Of a DNA stretch of 10,155 nucleotides, positions 1-6,159 are shown one piece after another. Origin of the DNA: an uncultured Brevinema sp. (GTDB lineage Bacteria > Spirochaetota > Brevinematia > Brevinematales > Brevinemataceae); contig CAMRBT010000042.1 of NCBI GenBank assembly GCA_947040475.1, positions 1-10,155 of the forward strand, written 5' to 3'. The notes beneath the pieces are model-generated. The model did not search any database and was not told where the DNA came from. It was given only the letters and a program-made list of their open reading frames with translations. The translations under genes and the position numbers were made by a program. How positions within the stretch are numbered: the stretch's first letter is position 1; each line of letters opens with the position of its first letter.

Positions 1-47
1 TAAAGAATAAAAAATCCCCATCTTTCGATCTTAAATCCAGTCAAATC

Positions 48-85
48 AAAAAAAAGCCCATAAGGTATGACCCTATGAGCTTTTT
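48..85 (-). terminator. Rho-independent terminator of the small lipoprotein gene
   Basis: Positions 51-66 pair with 70-85 around a 3-base loop (67-69). Read on the minus strand this is a 16-bp stem with two G-U wobbles, followed by a run of eight T (complement of the A run ending at 50, broken by one G further on). It lies about 20 bases after the stop codon at 109-111. The plus strand also shows a T run (81-85), but there the two wobble pairs become mismatches, so the minus direction is favoured. Confidence 0.85.
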
Positions 86-108
86 ATTGATATATTATTT
101 TAGATCAT

Positions 109-519
109 TTAACTATTGTTTGGATAGCTTTTTAATGAAATACCTGATGAATCATCAGTAATATAAACAAGAGGATTAAATATTGATATTCTTATTCTTT
201 TACTATATTTTGTAGCTCCAGTTTTATAATAATATAAAGTAGCTCCTAGAATATTCGAGCCATATTCAGCATCATCAAAACTTACATTTTTAAAATATAG
301 AATCGTTTTATGCCCACTACGGCTAACTATTTCAAGTGTTTGATGACCGTTTTTGAAATGGTAGTCATCAATATAAATAGTTCCACTACTTTCATGTGTC
401 CATATACCTGTAAAAACCTTATTATCAATATATTGACCATAGTCAAATTCTTGCTCTTTAACTACTGTACTACAAGACATCACACCCACTAATAAGAGTA
501 TACTAAATAGTTTTTTCAT
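109..519 (-). CDS. Small putative lipoprotein of unknown function (136 aa)
   Basis: No family is recognised. The product starts with a lipoprotein signal peptide: two Lys, a hydrophobic stretch (residues 4-13), then Val-Met-Ser-Cys with the lipidated Cys at residue 16. That gives a mature membrane-anchored protein of about 120 residues on the outer side of the inner membrane or in an outer membrane. The mature part is rich in Tyr, Ser, Thr and Ile in short alternating stretches, as in small beta-rich proteins, and has no further membrane segment. The start is supported by AAGGAG about 7 bases upstream. It is a single-gene unit: its terminator follows at once, and upstream lies a 433-base intergenic region with a large inverted-repeat element. 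No good minus-strand promoter was found; TTGTGG with TATAAC 16 bases away (minus strand, about 593-625) is weak. That this is a real gene is fairly sure; its role is open. Confidence 0.8.
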   Translation of the reverse strand: MKKLFSILLLVGVMSCSTVVKEQEFDYGQYIDNKVFTGIWTHESSGTIYIDDYHFKNGHQTLEIVSRSGHKTILYFKNVSFDDAEYGSNILGATLYYYKTGATKYSKRIRISIFNPLVYITDDSSGISLKSYPNNS

Positions 520-629
520 AAAAATCTCCTTAAATTAATTAAAATAATAAATACAGCCCTCCATACTTTTTATAGTACGAGAGCATGACCCCAAGTTATA
601 TTTAAAACAGTAATGCCCACAACAGTTGT

Positions 630-862
630 ATTGCTAACATTTTAGGATACGATCTAAATATTTCTACTTAGTACTCACACCGAAAATTATACAAACTGCT
701 ATAGGCAATTATAATAAATGTACTCGGTGTGAGTACTAAAAACAAATATCTAGACCAATTTTGTATTTTAAAATAAAAAAAGATTCTCTATACAGAAAAC
801 CTCTATCTTAAAATACAAGATAGAAAATAAAAGATCATTTCTGATCCTAAAATGTTAGCAAT
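630..862. repeat. Nested inverted-repeat element between two divergent surface-protein genes
   Basis: The outer arms are a perfect 19-bp inverted repeat (630-648 and 844-862). Inside sits a perfect 16-bp inverted repeat (668-683 and 724-739) with a 40-base spacer. It extends outward as an imperfect repeat to 651-683 / 724-756 (33 bp, 5 mismatches by hand). Two exclusive pairings share the right half: 761-771 with 808-818 (11 bp, perfect), or 803-809 with 817-823 (7 bp). A small hairpin at 833-846 overlaps the right outer arm. No open frame, transposase or target-site duplication is visible. It could be a MITE-like element, an invertible regulatory segment, or the template of a multi-branched RNA. 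The repeats are certain; the function is not. Confidence 0.75.
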
Positions 863-902
863 TATAGTATAAATTAGATTTATATTTTTGTCAATAGATA
901 TA

Positions 903-931
903 TTGTTATTCTTTATAAAATAATATATAAT
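903..931 (+). promoter_or_regulatory. Possible sigma70-type promoter for the membrane-protein gene
   Basis: TTGTTA (903-908) and a perfect TATAAT (926-931) are 17 bases apart. Transcription would begin near 938, right at the ribosome site AAGGAG (939-944), which would leave an unusually short leader. In DNA this AT-rich such matches arise by chance, so another promoter further upstream, even inside the inverted-repeat element, cannot be excluded. Confidence 0.45.
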
Positions 932-952
932 AAATAATAAGGAGAGTGAAGA

Positions 953-1696
953 ATGAGTTTTTGGAAAAATATGATAGTTCTGATTATTGTGTCTTTACTA
1001 CCTTTACTGGGGTTTTATTTAGGAATGGTAACACAATATAATTTTTCTACTTTTAATAAATTTGAGATCAATTGGGATATGGTATCTGCTATGATTATGG
1101 GAGTTACTGCTTATTTAATGTATAAAGGAAATAAAACATCTGGTGAATCTGTCCAAGAAATGAAAAGACAGTCTATACAAAATAAAAATGATATAAGAAC
1201 ATCAAAAATATGGGGATTTATAGAAAATAATTTTTGTGAAGATAATAAAGTATTACAGAATAAATTTAACCCTTATCTACGACCAAATACTTTTAAAATA
1301 CAATCATCTACTTTAGAAGAGTTAGAAAATAATATTAGTATATTATTTGAGTATGAACACACTTTCAAAGCTACTTTAATCAAAATAGAAAATTTATTAG
1401 AATACGATAAAGAGAAACAAGATCTATTTATAAAAATTAACGATATAATTAAAGAGGGTTATAGACTATTAAGACAATTAAATCAGTTGATATTAAGAGA
1501 TCAAAAGTTTGATTACCATATTGTTAGTAAAACTATAAAGGATATGTGTAGGTTATATGATTGTATTGAGTATTTAGTATATATACTAGATATTAAATTA
1601 TTAGAAGGTATAGAAAAAGATGCTACTATGATAGAAGAGTATTTTATAAGTAAAATTAATGATGTTACTTTGAAAGAAAATTTTAAACGTGTGTAA
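953..1696 (+). CDS. Putative two-helix inner-membrane protein with cytoplasmic helical domain (247 aa)
   Basis: No family is recognised. Two hydrophobic segments are visible, about residues 7-26 and 43-57, joined by a short polar loop. From residue 58 to the end the chain is charged, rich in Lys, Glu, Asn and Ile, and looks helical (coiled-coil-like stretches around 64-85 and 120-185). By the positive-inside rule (Lys at 5 and 58) both termini and the long domain should face the cytoplasm. The start is supported by AAGGAG 8 bases before the ATG. The gene stands alone, with a candidate promoter at 903-931 and its own terminator at 1716-1749, and it points the opposite way to every other gene here. 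Small two-helix proteins with a cytoplasmic helical tail are often found in accessory or prophage-like regions, but nothing in the sequence shows such a role. Confidence 0.8.
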   Translation: MSFWKNMIVLIIVSLLPLLGFYLGMVTQYNFSTFNKFEINWDMVSAMIMGVTAYLMYKGNKTSGESVQEMKRQSIQNKNDIRTSKIWGFIENNFCEDNKVLQNKFNPYLRPNTFKIQSSTLEELENNISILFEYEHTFKATLIKIENLLEYDKEKQDLFIKINDIIKEGYRLLRQLNQLILRDQKFDYHIVSKTIKDMCRLYDCIEYLVYILDIKLLEGIEKDATMIEEYFISKINDVTLKENFKRV

Positions 1697-1715
1697 AGGT
1701 ATAAATCTATAAAAT

Positions 1716-1749
1716 AAAAAACACCCTCTATAATGAAGGTGTTTTTTTT
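1716..1749 (+). terminator. Rho-independent terminator after the membrane-protein gene
   Basis: A 9-bp stem (1716-1724 with 1738-1746) is followed on the plus strand by a T run reaching 1749, 20 bases after the stop codon. The A run at 1715-1720 gives T residues in the other direction as well, so it may also stop minus-strand transcripts arriving from the right. Confidence 0.85.
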
Positions 1750-1834
1750 GCGTTTTGTAAAGGATATCTATTTATATAATGTTGTTTGAATGAGAGCCGT
1801 CTGCATAGACTCTGTACACAGTGTTTAAAACAAA

Positions 1835-1858
1835 AAAGCACCAAATAACTGGTGCTTT
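1835..1858 (-). terminator. Rho-independent terminator of the candidate small RNA
   Basis: Perfect 8-bp stem AAAGCACC/GGTGCTTT (1835-1842 with 1851-1858). On the minus strand it is followed by a T run interrupted by one G. On the plus strand only three T follow the stem, so the minus direction is clear. Confidence 0.8.
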
Positions 1859-1979
1859 CTAAAATTGCCCGACTGGGCATTGGAGATGGCGTCTCTAGTT
1901 TTTTACTACTAAAAAAGCTCATCTTTAGCAACTATCATACTCTATCAGTGTAATACTTTTTTCGATTCTCTTTTCTCTA

Positions 1980-2012
1980 TACACAATATGTACACAATGT
2001 ATACACAGTTGT
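1980..2012. repeat. Three tandem 11-bp repeats
   Basis: TACACAATATG, TACACAATGTA and TACACAGTTGT follow each other without gaps, each keeping TACACA at the same place in an 11-base period, close to one helical turn. A related GTACACAG lies at about 1814-1821. They fall inside the 5' half of the candidate small RNA. They could be a binding site array or chance repetition in AT-rich DNA. Confidence 0.5.
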
Positions 2013-2080
2013 TTTTTTATATTTTTAACCTCAAAATAAAGCTGTTAAAATCACTATATTTATTGGTATAATATATACTT

Positions 2081-2109
2081 ATCATAACATATTTTTATAA
2101 AAATGTCAA
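2081..2109 (-). promoter_or_regulatory. Strong sigma70-type promoter for the candidate small RNA
   Basis: On the minus strand TTGACA (complement of 2104-2109) is followed after exactly 17 bases by TATGAT (complement of 2081-2086). This is the best -35/-10 pair noticed in the window. No protein gene with a ribosome site follows within 250 bases. An extended -10 (TGGTATAAT, 2064-2072) on the plus strand points the other way, but it has only a poor -35 and no gene ahead of it. Confidence 0.7.
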
Positions 2110-2411
2110 GGCTCATCACAAGATAGTAAATGAGATATAAGCCACTCAACTAGATTATCATTTTTTGGTGCCTACAATCCATATTTGTATTTTTCTTGAT
2201 TATTAGTATAGTTTTCAAACTACTCTTAAATTTATTTTATCTATAAACCTTATATAGCGGTTCTTTTTTGTAATAATGTTTCTAAGATTGAAATATCAAT
2301 ATTTTTTAAAGATTTATCTTCATCTAATTCTAATTTTTTATACAATAATGTATGTTCAAATTGTACAGTTTCCCTATTTTTAGGATTTATATCTATAAAA
2401 AAATCTCCCAT
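2106..2411 (-). pseudogene. Possible decayed coding remnant(s), unidentified
   Basis: Two stretches on the minus strand read like protein but lack a sound gene structure. The first (2250-2411) is a 53-codon frame with a charged, Lys/Glu/Asp/Leu-rich product; its ATG lies inside the operon terminator hairpin and lacks a good ribosome site. In-frame codons continue upstream only to a TAA at 2439-2441. The second (2106-2219) reads about 37 codons, including a Trp-containing segment ending Ser-Cys-Asp-Glu-Pro, broken by one TAG at 2172-2174 and preceded by stops. They may be pieces of one old gene or unrelated. No family is recognised, and short frames also arise by chance in AT-rich DNA. Confidence 0.3.
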
Positions 2412-2440
2412 GTTCTCTATTAGAGAAACATGAGAGATTT
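2397..2440 (-). terminator. Strong rho-independent terminator ending the sugar operon
   Basis: Positions 2401-2418 pair with 2422-2440. On the minus strand this is a stem of about 18 bp with one G-U wobble and one bulged T, a 3-base AAT loop, and then seven T (complement of the A run 2397-2403). It lies about 200 bases beyond the kinase stop codon, and I saw no better terminator nearer, so the operon transcript probably has a 200-base 3' tail. Confidence 0.85.
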
Positions 2441-2637
2441 ACGCCAATTTCACAAGTTTTTTAAATAAAAAAATCTATTCAACAAGTATTAGATTCTAAT
2501 ACAGGGTTATATCTTTAATTTTTTTGTATGAAAAAATCAAAAGATCTACCTAAATTTTAATATAGGCAAATAAACCTACTACAAAATTATTAGATATTTT
2601 TTCTTGTTTCTTAACTATGATCTTTATATAGATTATA
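2441..2637 (-). other. Non-coding 3' tail of the sugar operon
   Basis: No gene or ribosome site is seen between the kinase stop and the terminator. The only clear structure is a 17-base palindrome at 2486-2502 (8-bp arms around one central base). On the minus strand a run of seven T begins about 10 bases after it, too far for a standard terminator. Confidence 0.5.
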
Positions 2638-3507
2638 TTATATGACTGATTTACCAAGAGCTATTGCTCCTAAAAATCCTGCATTATCCTCTAAAGAGGG
2701 AGAAACAATATAGTCTTTAATATCATTTAGTATCTGAGGAACTTTTATATACCCATTTAATAATGTCTTTACCTGTTCATGGATAAGAGGTAACAACTGT
2801 TTCTGATGCATAACTCCTCCACCCAAAACAATTCTTTGAGGGGATACAGTTAAAATCAAAGAAACTAATAATTGAGCAATATAATAAGCTTCAAATTCCC
2901 ATGTAATATGATTTGTAGGCAACTGAGACCCTGTACATCCCCATCTTTTTTCTATAGCAGGTCCAGAAGCTAAACCCTCTAAACAATCCTGATGAAATGG
3001 GCAAGATCCTTCAAAACTATCTTTTTTATGTTGCTTTACTAAAATATGTCCAATTTCAGGGTGTAGAATACCGTGCACTAATTGATTTTCTACCAGTATC
3101 CCCCCCCCTATACCTGTACCAATAGTAATGTAACAACAATTTTTAAGATCTTTACAACTTCCCCACAAGGATTCTGCTAAAATAGCACCATTAACATCTG
3201 TATCAAAACCAATAGGGACCTGTAATTTTTCCTGAAAATAACCTACAATGTTAGTGTTTCCCCAATAAGGTTTGGGAGTAGATGTGATATATCCATAAGT
3301 AGGAGACCCTAATTTAAGGTCTATGGGTCCAAAAGACCCTATCCCTAAAGCTGAGATTTCTTTATCCATAAAATAATCAACTACTGTTTTTAGAGTCATC
3401 TCTGGTGTTTCTGTAGAGCATGTTTGCTTATCAATAATTTCACCTTCAGAAGTTGAAATACCATATATAAACTTTGTTCCCCCAGCTTCAATTCCACCTA
3501 TAAGCAT
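2638..3507 (-). CDS. ROK-family sugar kinase, fructokinase type
   Basis: Cytoplasmic ATP-dependent kinase expected to phosphorylate a free hexose, most likely fructose. The 289-residue length is normal for the fructokinase branch of the ROK family (B. subtilis YdhR/GmuE type). The N-terminal phosphate loop reads GGIEAGGTKF (residues 4-13). The catalytic Asp is D104 in DTDVNGA (102-108). The second glycine-rich loop GTGIGGG is at 130-136. The ROK zinc site is H154, C169, H172 and C175 in the GxCxxHxxCxEG pattern. Start chosen from AAGGAGGT immediately upstream (3511-3518). It is the last gene of the operon, 65 bases after the mutarotase, with no convincing promoter between. Odd point: the three Gly at 134-136 are all GGG, making a run of nine G (3100-3108) in otherwise AT-rich DNA. 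Family assignment is firm. Substrate is inferred, and other hexoses or ketoses such as tagatose or allose remain possible. Confidence 0.93.
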   Translation of the reverse strand: MLIGGIEAGGTKFIYGISTSEGEIIDKQTCSTETPEMTLKTVVDYFMDKEISALGIGSFGPIDLKLGSPTYGYITSTPKPYWGNTNIVGYFQEKLQVPIGFDTDVNGAILAESLWGSCKDLKNCCYITIGTGIGGGILVENQLVHGILHPEIGHILVKQHKKDSFEGSCPFHQDCLEGLASGPAIEKRWGCTGSQLPTNHITWEFEAYYIAQLLVSLILTVSPQRIVLGGGVMHQKQLLPLIHEQVKTLLNGYIKVPQILNDIKDYIVSPSLEDNAGFLGAIALGKSVI

Positions 3508-3572
3508 GTTACCTCCTTAGATTTGTTGTAAAAATCACACATTAAATATGTATATGCTATATCCTGTTTCAG

Positions 3573-4007
3573 TTAATTACGTAAGGTAACACCTTTTTTG
3601 ATAATTAAATTAGCATATTTTTTTATATTAGAAGTAATAATTATTGCAGAAGCTGTCTTTGATCTTTCATAAAAATCAAATCTCGGAATATAAGTTATCT
3701 TATGACCTTTTTCATGTTTTGAAACACTATCCATATATTCCTCTGAAATACTTAAATCTAAAGTATCTACAGATTCGTCTGTCTTCATCATGACTATATT
3801 ATCTTCTACATAAGTATCTAAAGTAAATACAGTCATAATATCTTCTAATAGTTTTGATGTTTCTATTCCTGTATAATAGATAACGTTATCATTGTATGTC
3901 TTTCCTGGGAAATGACTATCTGCTAATATCAATTCATCTCCGTGCCCCATTGCCGAAAGAAGATACAATATTTCAGGGGTTAAACTAACAGGTATATTTT
4001 TTAACAT
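3573..4007 (-). CDS. fucU: FucU/RbsD-family sugar mutarotase, FucU type
   Basis: Cytoplasmic enzyme that speeds interconversion of the alpha and beta anomers of a free sugar. E. coli FucU acts on L-fucose and also on ribose. The 144 residues align nearly end to end with E. coli FucU. Shared points are the start MLK, AMGHGDELILADSHFP (19-34; FucU has H22, D30 and H32 at the same positions), RFDFYER (109-115), and KYANLIIKKGV near the C-terminus. The FYER motif and the long middle section favour FucU over RbsD. The gene begins 8 bases after the binding-protein stop, with an AGAGG ribosome site overlapping that stop, so the two are co-transcribed and probably co-translated. A mutarotase beside an importer suggests the imported sugar is used as one anomer. 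L-fucose is a candidate, but no fucose isomerase, fuculokinase or fuculose-phosphate aldolase is in view. Confidence 0.9.
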   Translation of the reverse strand: MLKNIPVSLTPEILYLLSAMGHGDELILADSHFPGKTYNDNVIYYTGIETSKLLEDIMTVFTLDTYVEDNIVMMKTDESVDTLDLSISEEYMDSVSKHEKGHKITYIPRFDFYERSKTASAIIITSNIKKYANLIIKKGVTLRN

Positions 4008-4015
4008 AACAACCT

Positions 4016-5023
4016 CTATATTTTTGGTGAATTAAGAAAAGCCTTAATATTAGCATCATCTTTTTGTAAAATTATTACACCCGTATCAATATTTTCAGAT
4101 GGAACTGGACCAAAATTAGTGTATACAGAATGAGAGAAAGTTTCTGATTTATGAGCTGCAGAATATAAAGCATGGAATGACATAACTCCCATTAAATAAG
4201 GATTTTGCCCAACAGAACCTACAATACTTCCATTTTGTACTAATTCTAAAACTGGAAGATCTATATCAAAACCCATAACATGAATTTTATTAGCACCAGT
4301 GTCTCTACCAACATTTTTAGTGGAGTTAAAAGCTCCCACTGTAGGATTTCCATGTGCAGCAAAAATAATATTGATTTCAGGATTAGCTTGAAGCATTGCT
4401 GTTATTACTTGCTCTGCTTTTTGTAGATCTCCTTCATCATTAACAGAAGTTACTATCTTTGCCTGTGGTGCAACTGATAATAGACCTTCAGTAAAACCTT
4501 TTACTCTACCATCAATAGAAGCTAAGCCTGGAATTAAAGAAATTCCAACTCTAGCACTATTACCAACTAGTTTACCCATATGCACACCAGCACTAAACCC
4601 AGCATTAAAATGGTCTGTTCCTACAAATACTAAACGTTTGCTTTTGTCAGAATCTGAGTCAAATGTTACAACAGGAACACCTCTTTCTATAGCTTTATTA
4701 ATTGCAGGTTCTAGTGTTGCTGCATCTCCTGCTGTTACAGCTATTCCTTGAACTTTTTGAGCTACAGCCTGATCAACAGCACGAGCTTCTGCTGTAGCAT
4801 CCCAATCTACAGGTCCTCTATACTCTGTTTTGATATGTGGACCAACGGATGCTGCAGCATCTCTAAATCCAGCATACGTCCAATTAAAAAACTCTGAACC
4901 ACGTAAAAACGAAACAAGTACATATGTTTCTTCTTTATATTCTGTACCTGATGTAGCAGTTGTATTACCACCACATGATACTAACGCTAGGAAAAATCCT
5001 ACTAAAATAGACAGTTTTTTCAT
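4016..5023 (-). CDS. Sugar ABC transporter substrate-binding lipoprotein (RbsB-like)
   Basis: Membrane-anchored binding protein that hands a sugar to the permease pair encoded upstream. Residues 1-16 form a lipoprotein signal ending Leu-Val-Ser with lipidated Cys at 17, followed by a Gly/Thr/Ser-rich linker. The rest is a type I periplasmic-binding fold: a first beta-strand region ending RGSEFFNW (near 41-48), FDSDSD (120-125), GTDHFNAG (135-142), and GFDIDL near 250, which sits where family members contact sugar. Length 335 is normal. The start is fixed by an excellent AAAGGAGGA (5031-5039), 7 bases away. The gene has its own likely promoter 40-70 bases upstream, fitting the excess of binding protein over transporter that such systems need. 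One sampled 60-base line (4801-4860) is 47% GC against 28% in one line of the ATPase gene (6901-6960), as expected for a heavily expressed gene, though transfer cannot be excluded. The ligand cannot be read from the sequence. Confidence 0.93.
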   Translation of the reverse strand: MKKLSILVGFFLALVSCGGNTTATSGTEYKEETYVLVSFLRGSEFFNWTYAGFRDAAASVGPHIKTEYRGPVDWDATAEARAVDQAVAQKVQGIAVTAGDAATLEPAINKAIERGVPVVTFDSDSDKSKRLVFVGTDHFNAGFSAGVHMGKLVGNSARVGISLIPGLASIDGRVKGFTEGLLSVAPQAKIVTSVNDEGDLQKAEQVITAMLQANPEINIIFAAHGNPTVGAFNSTKNVGRDTGANKIHVMGFDIDLPVLELVQNGSIVGSVGQNPYLMGVMSFHALYSAAHKSETFSHSVYTNFGPVPSENIDTGVIILQKDDANIKAFLNSPKI

Positions 5024-5061
5024 AAAACAGTCCTCCTTTAATTTTTATATTATTAACAACA

Positions 5062-5100
5062 ATTATATTTTTGCTAATAATATGTTCAACTTTATAAGTT
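5062..5100 (-). promoter_or_regulatory. Internal promoter and possible operator before the binding-protein gene
   Basis: On the minus strand TTGAAC (complement of 5084-5089) and a perfect TATAAT (complement of 5062-5067) are 16 bases apart. Transcription would start near 5055, about 32 bases before the ATG. A 13-base palindrome AACTTTATAAGTT (5088-5100) abuts and overlaps the -35 element, a plausible operator position. No regulator gene is in the window. Confidence 0.55.
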
Positions 5101-5120
5101 AAAATTTTACATTTATATTA

Positions 5121-5144
5121 AATCTGCTTAAATACAAGTAGATT
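5121..5144. repeat. Inverted repeat spanning the second permease's stop codon
   Basis: AATCTGCTT (5121-5129) and AAGTAGATT (5136-5144) form a 9-bp stem with one imperfect pair (G-U on the plus strand, A-C on the minus). It includes two bases of the stop codon. On the minus strand no T run follows, so it is not a full terminator. It could act as a 3' stabilising hairpin or partial attenuator between permease and binding protein. Confidence 0.35.
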
Positions 5145-6150
5145 ATTTTTTGAATATCCATCTGTATGTATTTAAAATATTATTTTTGCATTTTAAATAG
5201 TATTGTTTTATATAATTATTATCCATAGAAACACTGATTATGGCAGCAATTAATAACATCATTCCATTAATAACATCATACCAAAAAGAATCTAAATTAG
5301 ATATAGTAAATATATTATGAATAATTGCTAAGAAAAACGCTCCTAAACATGTTGTCCCTATAGATCCTGTTCCCCCATATAAACTAGCTCCACCTATGGC
5401 AACTGAAGCTATTGCTTTCAGTTCAGCCCCGTTCCCGTAAGACCAATGAGCAGCCCCATAGCGTGAAGTAGCTAAAATTCCAGCAAACCCTGCTATAACA
5501 GATGATAAGATATAAAAGAAAAGTTTAGTTTGCTTTACATCAATACCCATTAATTCTGCAGATTTTTCATTATGACCTATGTAATATATTTTACGAAAAT
5601 GTGCATGATTATTTAGTAAAAAAGAGAGAACAATAGCTAACAATATAAAGATCCAAATAATAATATTTATTCCCAAAAAATAAGAACTAGACAAAGAAAG
5701 AAAAGAATCACTAAATCCAGCTACAGCATTACCATTTGTAATGGATAAATTAATGCCTTTTAAACAAAGCATCATTCCTAGTGTTATTATCATAGGATGT
5801 ACTGGAAGATAATTAATCATCATACCATTAAGGAAACCTATAAAAGCACACAACACTAATGCTATTAGTGTTGCAATATACAATGGCATACCAAAGTTAA
5901 GGTGTAAAATCGCCATTATAATACCAGAAAAAGGTAAAACAGAGCTTACAGAGAGATCTATTCCTCCTGTAATAATTATAAAAGTTAAACTTAGTGCTAA
6001 AAATGCCTCAAAAATATAGTTCATTATTAATGATTCAAGGTTTAAAGAGGTAAGTAATACAGGATAAATAATAGAAAAAACTGTTAAACAACAAATAATA
6101 ATGCTAAGTAGAATAGTATGTTGTCTATATTTACCAATCAATAATTTCAT
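5143..6150 (-). CDS. Sugar ABC transporter permease, RbsC family (second of two)
   Basis: Inner-membrane subunit that, with the other permease, forms the sugar channel. The 335 residues are strongly hydrophobic, with about eight to ten membrane segments. The family signature GGIDLSVSS (62-70) follows the second hydrophobic stretch. The cytoplasmic ATPase-contact loop is near 190-205 (YIGHNEKSAELMGI), and the glycine-rich segment AIASVAIGGASLYGGTGS (246-263) is typical of RbsC, MglC and LsrC/D proteins. The start has AGGAGAC about 6 bases upstream and lies 9 bases after the ATPase stop. The C-terminal tail (about 311-335) is basic and likely cytoplasmic. It shares signature segments with the first permease but differs through most of its length, so the pore is probably a heterodimer, as in the Lsr importer. 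Confidence 0.92.
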   Translation of the reverse strand: MKLLIGKYRQHTILLSIIICCLTVFSIIYPVLLTSLNLESLIMNYIFEAFLALSLTFIIITGGIDLSVSSVLPFSGIIMAILHLNFGMPLYIATLIALVLCAFIGFLNGMMINYLPVHPMIITLGMMLCLKGINLSITNGNAVAGFSDSFLSLSSSYFLGINIIIWIFILLAIVLSFLLNNHAHFRKIYYIGHNEKSAELMGIDVKQTKLFFYILSSVIAGFAGILATSRYGAAHWSYGNGAELKAIASVAIGGASLYGGTGSIGTTCLGAFFLAIIHNIFTISNLDSFWYDVINGMMLLIAAIISVSMDNNYIKQYYLKCKNNILNTYRWIFKK

Positions 6151-6159
6151 AAATGTCTC

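Larger units (their letters stand above)
1830..2074 (-). ncRNA. Candidate structured small RNA, about 245 nt
   Basis: A promoter with perfect TTGACA, 17-base spacing and TATGAT (2081-2109, minus strand) would start transcription near 2074. The first ~140 bases are AT-rich and contain three tandem 11-bp repeats. Then four hairpins follow back to back on the minus strand: 1897-1919 (9 bp with one bulge), 1883-1895 (GAGA/TCTC), 1866-1879 (TGCCC/GGGCA), and 1835-1858 (8 bp) followed by T6-G-T4, a proper terminator. The hairpins include a GC-rich island (about 1866-1896) that stands out from the surrounding DNA. I see no match to tmRNA, RNase P RNA, SRP RNA or tRNA core motifs. A frame running through it would cross the terminator, so it is probably non-coding. 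This is inference from signals only; expression is unknown. Confidence 0.5.

Noticed and set aside
287..295. Inactive second nucleotide-binding domain suggested by the missing P-loop Lys of the ATPase (residue numbers of the gene at 6160-7644)
   Set aside because: GxxGAGRTE is the normal degenerate Walker A of RbsA/MglA-type ATPases, not damage.
310..492. A 60-codon plus-strand frame inside the small lipoprotein gene
   Set aside because: Antisense to a gene with a good start, signal peptide and terminator; no supporting signals of its own.
630..862. Complete insertion sequence
   Set aside because: No transposase frame, no target-site duplication and only 233 bases; at most a non-autonomous element.
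1728..1931. A 67-codon minus-strand frame through the gene-poor region
   Set aside because: It starts at TTG without a ribosome site, crosses the terminator hairpin at 1835-1858 and ends in the other terminator. The DNA is better explained by a structured RNA.
1980..2012. Replication origin iterons or a CRISPR array
   Set aside because: Only three 11-bp repeats without spacers, no DnaA-box cluster and no replication or cas gene nearby.
2064..2072. Plus-strand extended -10 promoter TGGTATAAT
   Set aside because: The -35 region is poor and no plus-strand gene follows; the opposite-strand promoter at 2081-2109 is far better.
4830..5102. A 90-codon plus-strand frame over the start of the binding-protein gene
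   Set aside because: It overlaps the signal peptide and promoter of a well-supported gene on the other strand and resembles no protein family.
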